Shown here one piece after another: positions 1-5,546 of a DNA stretch of 5,546 nt (its first letter is position 1; every line of letters starts with the position of its first letter). Below the pieces are notes generated by a model. The model made no database searches, was not told the origin of the DNA, and saw nothing but the letters and a program-made list of their open reading frames with translations. The stretch lies in NCBI GenBank assembly GCA_900544435.1, contig UQVG01000151.1:1-5546 (forward strand), given 5' to 3'. The position numbers and the translations under genes were made by a program. Source of the DNA: an uncultured Erysipelotrichaceae bacterium. Lineage in GTDB: Bacteria; Bacillota_I; Bacilli_A; Erysipelotrichales; Coprobacillaceae.

Positions 1-172
1 TATAGTGTTTAATAATATTAATTAATAAATTGATTTGATATTCTTCGATATCTCCTATCAAATAAAGTTGTTCATTTGAATCAAGTGATTGAAAAGAATA
101 GTCATTTAATTGTAATAGATTTATAAGTTCATCCTTTTGTTCAATAGGACAAACAATAATTGCTTTTTGCAT
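1..172 (-). CDS. Unrecognised protein, N-terminal 57 residues only (cut by window edge)
   Basis: An open frame starts at ATG 172-170 and runs without a stop to the window edge, giving 57 codons; the 3' part lies outside the window. The start follows the hydrolase stop codon by 13 nt and has a modest GGTGA ribosome-binding match 4-5 nt upstream, so it is probably the next gene of the same operon. The visible protein begins MQKAIIVCPIEQKDEL. It has a short hydrophobic strand (residues 4-8), then an acidic, Leu/Ile-rich helix-like stretch (12-21), a second likely strand near 36-39 (LYLI) and another Ile/Leu-rich helix (44-55). This alternating strand/helix pattern suggests a small soluble alpha/beta cytoplasmic protein. 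There is no signal peptide or membrane segment. I do not recognise the family and assign no function. Its reality is supported by position, uninterrupted frame and AT-rich codon use like its neighbours. Confidence 0.7.
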   Translation of the reverse strand, partial: MQKAIIVCPIEQKDELINLLQLNDYSFQSLDSNEQLYLIGDIEEYQINLLINIIKHY

Positions 173-185
173 TTTTTCACCAACT

Positions 186-1190
186 TTATTTATAAAATAA
201 ATCTAATTTTTCTATTGCTTCTTTAACAACGTTTTCTTTGTAATAAGTTTGAATATGTGTTGCTTCTTTAAGATAATAAAGTTCTTTATCTTTTGTCGTA
301 ATTGCTAGTTCAAAAGCTTGTTCACTCATATACTTAGTATCTGCCAAGTCTCCAACTATCATGAGTAGTGGTTGATCAATAAGATACATAAATTGAACTG
401 GATCATAAGCCATCAGATCCATCAAGTTTCTCTGTAAAAAACATGAATGACTATTAGGATGAAAATGTGTTTCTACATAATATTCATAGCCTTCTCGATA
501 CATTTCAATCGGTAATTGATGTCCTATTTCTGGTTTCATCTCTGTCATATTCGCATTATAAACCAAAGTATCTTCCTTTAATTCCTTTTCACGAATTGAA
601 GCAACCTCATGAAGTCTTTTTAACACAGTATCAACTTGACTATTTTGAAAACCTTCACGTCTAACAGCACCAGTATTAAACATAGAAACCGTGGCTATCT
701 TCTTTAAACGTTTATCCATTTGACCACATGAAAGCATATAGCCTCCACCTCCACATAGACCTAAGCCATAAATGTGTTGTTGATCAACACCTGGAAAAGA
801 TGAAAGAGCATCAATCATTCCTCTAATATCTTCTATGCGGTAATAAGGAATATCTTGTTGTCTTGGCATTCCTTCACTTTCACCAAAAAACATGCAATCA
901 GAGACAATTGTAATATATCCTTTTTCAGCAAGTCTTTGTCCATAAAGCCCTGCTGCTTGTTCTTTGACCGCTCCATTAGGCATGGCAATAACAATAGCAG
1001 GATATTTTTTAGCTTTATTATAGTTTTTTGGTGTATAGATATTAGAAGCGATTTTTATTCCATTTAAGGAATAAGTGAATAAATGTATTTGAACTTCGTT
1101 TTCTTTATTTTCAGTTATAGCATTTTCATAAACCAATCCAAAAGGATTAGAAGAAAAGGGAACAGGTTCCCTTTTATCTAATTGAATCAT
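186..1190 (-). CDS. Alpha/beta hydrolase, YcjY/dienelactone-hydrolase-like, with Cys nucleophile
   Basis: A 334-residue cytoplasmic alpha/beta-hydrolase-fold enzyme with no signal peptide. Seen in sequence: a core strand and oxyanion region around 64-73 (PAIVIAMPNG); the DCMFFGESEG segment at 98-107, matching the D..G.G.S.G region of these hydrolases; the nucleophile elbow GLCGG at 144-148, with Cys146 where most relatives have Ser; a candidate acid, Asp281 or Asp284, in IVGDLADT; and candidate His312 in EATHIQTYY. Cys at the elbow recalls dienelactone hydrolases and a group of COG1073 (YcjY-like) proteins with a G-x-C-G/A-G-G elbow. The reaction is therefore probably hydrolysis of an ester, lactone or thioester, but the substrate is unknown. 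The region 175-250 forms a long helical cap with a His-rich loop (H242, H244, H248). The ATG at 1190-1188 shares one base with the preceding reductase stop (TAATG), and GGAGGT lies 5 nt upstream, so translation is coupled. Family confidence is high; specific activity is not known. Confidence 0.9.
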   Translation of the reverse strand: MIQLDKREPVPFSSNPFGLVYENAITENKENEVQIHLFTYSLNGIKIASNIYTPKNYNKAKKYPAIVIAMPNGAVKEQAAGLYGQRLAEKGYITIVSDCMFFGESEGMPRQQDIPYYRIEDIRGMIDALSSFPGVDQQHIYGLGLCGGGGYMLSCGQMDKRLKKIATVSMFNTGAVRREGFQNSQVDTVLKRLHEVASIREKELKEDTLVYNANMTEMKPEIGHQLPIEMYREGYEYYVETHFHPNSHSCFLQRNLMDLMAYDPVQFMYLIDQPLLMIVGDLADTKYMSEQAFELAITTKDKELYYLKEATHIQTYYKENVVKEAIEKLDLFYK

Positions 1191-2170
1191 TAATGACCTC
1201 CAAATACTTTAAATTCCATTGTATTTAATTTATCATCAATTGTTTTAACTTCTTCTTGACTTAATTCAACATTACCTGCTTCAAAGTTAGATTGAAGTCT
1301 TTCAAGTTTTCTTGATCCTGGAATTGGAATAATGAAATCATATTTATTGATCATCCAAGCAAGTGACATTTGCGCATTTGTTGCTTGATGTTTTTCACCA
1401 ATTTTAGATACAACATCTAATAATTCATTTGTCTTTTTAATTCCTTCTTCTGTATATTGAGGCATATCAGGTCTAAAATCTTGTTCACCACTACCGAAAT
1501 CTTTTTTAGATTGATAAGCTCCTGTAAGTGCTCCATTAGCAAGAGGTGAGAAAGCTACATAAGTAATCCCTAATTCTTTACATACAGGCATTAAGTTTTC
1601 ATGCCATCTAGCCATCATTGAATATCTATTTTCAATAACAGTTACAGGACATACAGCATTAGCACGTCTTAAGTATTCTTCATTTGTTTCAGAAATACCC
1701 CATGCTTTAATTTTTCCTTCTTCAATTAATTCTTTCATCACACCAGCAACAACTTCTGGTTCTACTTTAGGATCAATACGATGTTGATAATAGATATCAA
1801 CATAATCTGTTTGTAATTTCTTTAATGATCCTTCTAATGATTTTCTAATTGTTTCTGGTGAACTGTCAAATTCAAGGTGATCACCCATATGTTTAACACC
1901 AAATTTAGTACATAAGATAATATCTTTTCTAAATGGTTTTACAGCTTCACCAACAACTTCTTCATTATAAGCTGTACTTCCATCAGGATTAACTCCTGTA
2001 TAACATTCAGCTGTATCATAGAAATCATATCCCATGTCATGTGCTTTTCTTAAAATTTCTACTGCTTCTTCTTTAGGCGTTGGAAGTCCACTAGCATGAG
2101 TTAATCCCATACATCCTAGTCCAATCGCATTAACATACATATCTGTTTTTCCAAGTCTTACTCTTTTCAT
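1190..2170 (-). CDS. Aldo/keto reductase, NADPH-dependent
   Basis: A cytoplasmic TIM-barrel oxidoreductase that reduces aldehydes or ketones with NAD(P)H; substrate unknown. With the ATG at 2170 it has 326 residues, normal for the family. Seen: N-terminal MKRVRLGKTD, the usual R-x-LG-x-T opening; catalytic tetrad Asp52 and Tyr57 in YDTAECY, Lys89 in CTKFG and His130 in YYQHRID; a GIS motif at 158-160; FSPLANGALTG at 207-217; and the nucleotide-phosphate loop IPIPGSRKLERLQSN at 281-295, whose Ser/Arg/Asn pattern fits NADPH. An in-frame GTG at 2197 would add nine residues and overlap the SDR by 23 nt. The internal ATG is preferred because it matches the family's N-terminus, follows the SDR stop by 4 nt, and has a GAGGAAGGA ribosome site about 10 nt upstream. 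It is the second gene of the operon and its last codons (Gly-Gly-His) encode the ribosome site of the next gene. No truncation or missing catalytic residue is seen. Confidence 0.95.
   Translation of the reverse strand: MKRVRLGKTDMYVNAIGLGCMGLTHASGLPTPKEEAVEILRKAHDMGYDFYDTAECYTGVNPDGSTAYNEEVVGEAVKPFRKDIILCTKFGVKHMGDHLEFDSSPETIRKSLEGSLKKLQTDYVDIYYQHRIDPKVEPEVVAGVMKELIEEGKIKAWGISETNEEYLRRANAVCPVTVIENRYSMMARWHENLMPVCKELGITYVAFSPLANGALTGAYQSKKDFGSGEQDFRPDMPQYTEEGIKKTNELLDVVSKIGEKHQATNAQMSLAWMINKYDFIIPIPGSRKLERLQSNFEAGNVELSQEEVKTIDDKLNTMEFKVFGGH
1196..1201 (-). promoter_or_regulatory. Ribosome-binding site for the hydrolase, inside the AKR coding end
   Basis: On the minus strand GGAGGT, 5 nt before ATG 1190-1188, is a near-perfect Shine-Dalgarno sequence. 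It is also read as the two glycine codons of the AKR C-terminus (Gly-Gly-His-stop). Together with the TAATG overlap this is a classic termination-reinitiation arrangement. Confidence 0.8.
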
Positions 2171-2174
2171 CTTT

Positions 2175-3014
2175 CTACTTTCCTTCCTCATAATCACATG
2201 AAGCTGATACTTCAGCCCATTTATCTAATTCTGCAATTTTTGCTTCTAAAGTTGATTTAACAGCTGTTACTGCTGCTTTACCTAATGTTAAAATTTCTGG
2301 TAAATCATCATTATGCACTACATCTACAATGACTTTTCCTGCTTTATCTGGATCTCCTGCTTGTTGATGTTTGTTTTCAAAGTTACCTGGTCTTGATTTA
2401 CCAACTGTTGCTTCATAATCACCAATTTGTGCTTTAGCTCCTTGTAGAGATTCACCATCATAGAATCTTGTTCTAAAAGCTCCTGGTTGAACAACCATGG
2501 CTTTAATACCTAATGGAGCAAGTTCTTTCATTAAACCATTTGTAAGTAATTCTAAAGCTGCTTTACTTGAAGCATAATATCCTGAACCTACAGCTGATCT
2601 TGCTGCTGCAATCGAAGTCACATTTAAAATATAACCTGATTTTTGTTCTCTCATTTTAGGAAGAACAGCTTTAATTAATTCAATTGGTCCAAATAAGTTT
2701 GTTTGATATAATGTTTGAACCGCTTCGATTTCTCCTTCTTCTACCGCACTACGATAACCATATCCCGCATTATTAACAAGAACATCGATTGTTCCAAATT
2801 TATCGTATGCTTCTTTTACAGCATTTTTAATACTATCTTGACTACATACATCTAAAGATACAGCTAAAGCAGTTTCTGGATAAGCTTCTACAATATCCAT
2901 CACTTTATCTTTATTTCTGGCAGTAACGATTGCTTGATCTCCACTTTCTAAGACAGCTTTCGCAATTCCTTTTCCAATACCACTTGAACATCCTGTAATT
3001 AACCATGTTTTCAT
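2175..3014 (-). CDS. Short-chain dehydrogenase/reductase (classical SDR, NADP type)
   Basis: A 279-residue Rossmann-fold oxidoreductase, cytoplasmic, interconverting an alcohol and a carbonyl compound. Seen: cofactor motif TGCSSGIG at 7-14; Arg33 after strand 2 (VTARNKDK), which in classical SDRs favours NADP(H) over NAD(H); Asp55 in LDV; NNAG at 81-84; and the active site Asn106, Ser134, Tyr147 and Lys151 (YASSK), correctly spaced with Ser 13 residues before Tyr. PG at 177-178 in VQPGAFRT is also present. The C-terminal part (about 205-279) is longer than in 250-residue SDRs. Its AGDPDKAGKVIVDVV segment is typical of the 270-290-residue SDR group usually annotated only as oxidoreductase; the substrate cannot be inferred. 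The ATG at 3014 has AAGGAGG 9 nt upstream and is the first start after the divergent intergenic region, so this is the promoter-proximal gene of the operon. It ends TAG, 4 nt before the AKR start. Confidence 0.95.
   Translation of the reverse strand: MKTWLITGCSSGIGKGIAKAVLESGDQAIVTARNKDKVMDIVEAYPETALAVSLDVCSQDSIKNAVKEAYDKFGTIDVLVNNAGYGYRSAVEEGEIEAVQTLYQTNLFGPIELIKAVLPKMREQKSGYILNVTSIAAARSAVGSGYYASSKAALELLTNGLMKELAPLGIKAMVVQPGAFRTRFYDGESLQGAKAQIGDYEATVGKSRPGNFENKHQQAGDPDKAGKVIVDVVHNDDLPEILTLGKAAVTAVKSTLEAKIAELDKWAEVSASCDYEEGK
2181..2189 (-). promoter_or_regulatory. Ribosome-binding site deciding the AKR start
   Basis: On the minus strand GAGGAAGGA lies 10 nt before ATG 2170-2168, inside the last codons of the SDR (Glu-Glu-Gly-Lys). 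It supports the ATG at 2170 over the in-frame GTG at 2197, which has no comparable purine-rich site upstream. The overlap with the SDR 3' end suggests translational coupling of the two reductases. Confidence 0.65.
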
Positions 3015-3044
3015 TTTTTGGTTCCTCCTTGTTTCTACACTTAT

Positions 3045-3074
3045 ATTTTATTTTTTTATCATTTAAAAGTACAA
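3045..3074 (-). promoter_or_regulatory. Candidate promoter of the SDR-AKR-hydrolase operon
   Basis: On the minus strand TTGTAC (3074-3069) and TAAAAT (3050-3045) are separated by 18 bp. The -10 matches consensus in five of six positions; the -35 matches clearly only in its first three bases (TTG), as expected for an activator-dependent promoter. It lies about 30 bp upstream of the SDR start codon. The surrounding A/T tracts allow alternative -10 choices (for example TATAAG just downstream), so the exact position is uncertain. Confidence 0.5.
3054..3068. promoter_or_regulatory. Weak candidate LysR-type binding dyad
   Basis: TTTTATCATTTAAAA has 5-bp inverted arms (TTTTA/TAAAA) and contains the T-N11-A spacing typical of LysR-family sites (T3055 to A3067). 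It sits within the spacer of the candidate operon promoter, adjacent to both -35 regions. Because it is made almost only of A and T in AT-rich DNA, it could easily be chance. Confidence 0.25.
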
Positions 3075-3099
3075 TACCAATAAAGAAATGTGCTATAAT
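3071..3099 (+). promoter_or_regulatory. Candidate extended -10 promoter of the LysR-type regulator
   Basis: TATAAT at 3094-3099 is a perfect -10 and is preceded by TG one base upstream (TGCTATAAT, 3091-3099), the extended -10 form. At 17 bp spacing the -35 position (3071-3076, ACAATA) is poor, which is usual with an extended -10. It lies 28 bp before the regulator ATG. Its -35 region overlaps that of the divergent operon promoter, so a regulator bound there could affect both directions. Confidence 0.65.
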
Positions 3100-3126
3100 T
3101 TAAACGCATAGTAGGAGGAATACATT

Positions 3127-3984
3127 ATGATAGAACTTAACCAACTTGAACAACTTATTTGCATTGCTGAAAATAAAACAATTTCTAAAGCAGCCAAAGA
3201 ATTATTAATTTCACAACCAGCCCTTTCACGTTCTATGCAAAGATTAGAAAGTGATTTAGGAGTAGAACTCTTTGATCATTATAAAAATAAAATTGCTCTT
3301 AATAAAAATGGTGAATTAGCTGTTAAACATGCTCAAAAAATCATTAAAAATATTCAAACAATGGTAAGTGATGTACAAGAATATGATCAATCATTTCATC
3401 GTATTTCTATTGCAACTTGTTCTCCTGCACCAATGTGGGATATTGAACCATTAATTCAAGAAATCTATCCCCAAATGAATATTCAAACAAAAGTTCTTGA
3501 ACAAAAAGAACTTCTGACAAAATTAAAAGAAAAAGAGTATCAACTAATTATTACACCTGAACAAGTTGATGACTCTCAATATGTTTGTATTCCATATGTA
3601 GAAGAAGACTTATTATTATCATTACCTTTAAATCATCCTCTTACAAAGAAAAAAACAATTAAGTTTCATGATTTAGATGGACAAACCATGTTACTTTATT
3701 CAAATATTGGTTTTTGGCATGATTTACATATGCAAAAAACACCAAAAACAAAATATTTATTACAAGAAGAACGCCTTACTTTTAATGAAATCGTGAAAGC
3801 TTCTACGCTTCCTTCTTATACTTCAAATCTTTCTATTAAAAGAGAAGGAAAGATGTCTGATCGTATTATTTTACCAATTGATGAAGATGAAGCTCATGTG
3901 ACTTATTATGTTGTTATGTTAAAAGAAAATAAGAAGAAATATAAAGAACTCATTGATAAAATAGATCAATATTATGATTATTAA
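3127..3984 (+). CDS. LysR-type transcriptional regulator
   Basis: A 285-residue DNA-binding regulator, slightly shorter than the usual 290-310. Seen: an N-terminal winged helix-turn-helix at about 1-60, with helix-turn-helix residues 18-40 (the typical AAKELLISQPALSRSMQRLE pattern) followed by LGVELFDHYKN. A linker helix follows at about 60-88. The ligand-binding domain (about 90-265) is recognisable from ISIATCSPAP at 93-102 (first strand and ligand-pocket loop), VEEDLLLSLPLNHPLT at 158-173 and DLDGQTMLL at 182-190. The last 20 residues are Lys/Tyr-rich. The ATG at 3127 has AGGAGG 8 nt upstream. The gene is divergent from the SDR with 112 bp between them, so by the usual rule for the family it probably regulates that operon and represses itself. 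The inducer is unknown. The ligand domain is diverged enough that I cannot place it in a named subgroup such as CynR or GltC. Transcription likely ends at the hairpin right after the stop codon. Confidence 0.93.
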   Translation: MIELNQLEQLICIAENKTISKAAKELLISQPALSRSMQRLESDLGVELFDHYKNKIALNKNGELAVKHAQKIIKNIQTMVSDVQEYDQSFHRISIATCSPAPMWDIEPLIQEIYPQMNIQTKVLEQKELLTKLKEKEYQLIITPEQVDDSQYVCIPYVEEDLLLSLPLNHPLTKKKTIKFHDLDGQTMLLYSNIGFWHDLHMQKTPKTKYLLQEERLTFNEIVKASTLPSYTSNLSIKREGKMSDRIILPIDEDEAHVTYYVVMLKENKKKYKELIDKIDQYYDY

Positions 3985-3985
3985 A

Positions 3986-4018
3986 AACCCGTAAGTCTTA
4001 TGACCCACGGGTTATTTT

Positions 4019-4020
<2 letters not shown>
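3986..4020. terminator. Bidirectional intrinsic terminator between convergent genes
   Basis: The arms AACCCGT (3986-3992) and ACGGGTT (4007-4013) form a 7-bp stem. Inside it, GTC (3995-3997) and GAC (4002-4004) can form a 3-bp inner stem closing a TTAT loop, with an AA/CC internal loop between the two stems. On the plus strand six Ts follow (4015-4020), ending the regulator transcript. On the minus strand the A-run 3983-3987 reads as five Ts, ending the glucosidase transcript. It starts 2 nt after the LysR stop codon, and its T-tract runs into the glucosidase stop codon (4021-4019). Confidence 0.88.
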
Positions 4021-5515
<1,495 letters not shown>

Positions 5516-5534
5516 TTATTTATTCTTTATCTAG

Positions 5535-5543
5535 AGTATATCA
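5535..5543 (-). promoter_or_regulatory. Candidate extended -10 element for the glucosidase
   Basis: On the minus strand TGATATACT contains TATACT (five of six matches to TATAAT) with TG one base upstream, the extended -10 form. It lies about 32 bp before the start codon, leaving room for a short leader with the AAGGAGG site at 5511-5517. The -35 position falls beyond the window edge. The visible leader has no catabolite-response (cre) match and no antiterminator hairpin, but upstream DNA is missing. Confidence 0.45.
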
Positions 5544-5546
5544 TAA

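Noticed and set aside
467..664. Plus-strand open frame of 65 codons inside the hydrolase gene
   Set aside because: It lies wholly antisense to a well-supported alpha/beta hydrolase, has no ribosome site and its product resembles no family; a frame shadow.
855..1067. Plus-strand open frame of 70 codons inside the hydrolase gene
   Set aside because: Antisense to conserved hydrolase motifs, Phe/Ser/Ile-rich as expected from reverse reading of Lys/Glu-rich AT-rich codons; no start signals.
3072..3082. Direct repeat CAATA-C-CAATA in the divergent intergenic region
   Set aside because: Only 5-bp units in AT-rich sequence and not dyadic, so weak as a LysR-type site; not listed as a feature.
3061..3104. 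Two ATTTAAA copies (3061-3067 and 3098-3104) flanking the promoter region
   Set aside because: All A/T, 37 bp apart and expected by chance at this base composition; no supporting structure between them.
3015..3126. Possible riboswitch or cre site upstream of the SDR or LysR gene
   Set aside because: The leaders are only about 25-35 nt long with no stable stem, and no sequence resembling a cre consensus was found on either strand.

Overview
The window is AT-rich bacterial DNA with standard-code genes. All complete ORFs end in TAA or TAG, and tryptophan is encoded by TGG where checked. Shine-Dalgarno sites are strong (AAGGAGG type) and genes are packed tightly. This fits a low-GC Bacillota, plausibly a fermentative gut-type lineage such as Erysipelotrichales, Lactobacillales or Clostridia. 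The finer placement is a guess from protein style, not a demonstrated assignment.

The left part, read on the minus strand from about 3014 down to base 1, is one compact gene string. It runs: NADP-type short-chain dehydrogenase/reductase (SDR), aldo/keto reductase (AKR), alpha/beta hydrolase with a cysteine at the nucleophile position, and the start of an unrecognised protein cut by the window edge. The gaps are 4 nt, a 1-nt overlap (TAATG) and 13 nt, so this is almost certainly one transcript with translational coupling. A LysR-type regulator (3127-3984, plus strand) is divergent from the SDR. The 112-bp intergenic region holds two candidate back-to-back promoters whose -35 regions overlap. 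By the usual LysR logic, the regulator probably controls both itself and the reductase-hydrolase operon in response to a small molecule. The enzymes suggest reduction of carbonyl compounds plus hydrolysis or rearrangement of an ester- or lactone-like compound. The substrate cannot be read from the sequence.

The right part holds a convergent BglA-type glycoside hydrolase family 1 gene (4019-5503, minus strand). It has both catalytic glutamates and the Ser-Lys-Tyr phosphate-binding signature of 6-phospho-beta-glucosidases. It has its own Shine-Dalgarno site and a candidate extended -10 promoter at the right edge. A short hairpin with T-tracts on both sides, between the regulator and the glucosidase, looks like a bidirectional terminator and isolates the two units.

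I see no RNA gene, mobile element, CRISPR array, riboswitch or long repeat, and no gene-free stretch above about 115 bases. The window looks like ordinary metabolic accessory DNA. The points most worth checking are the LysR-controlled reductase/hydrolase set with an unknown substrate, the Cys-type hydrolase, the unidentified last operon gene, and a long Cys-containing loop in the glucosidase.
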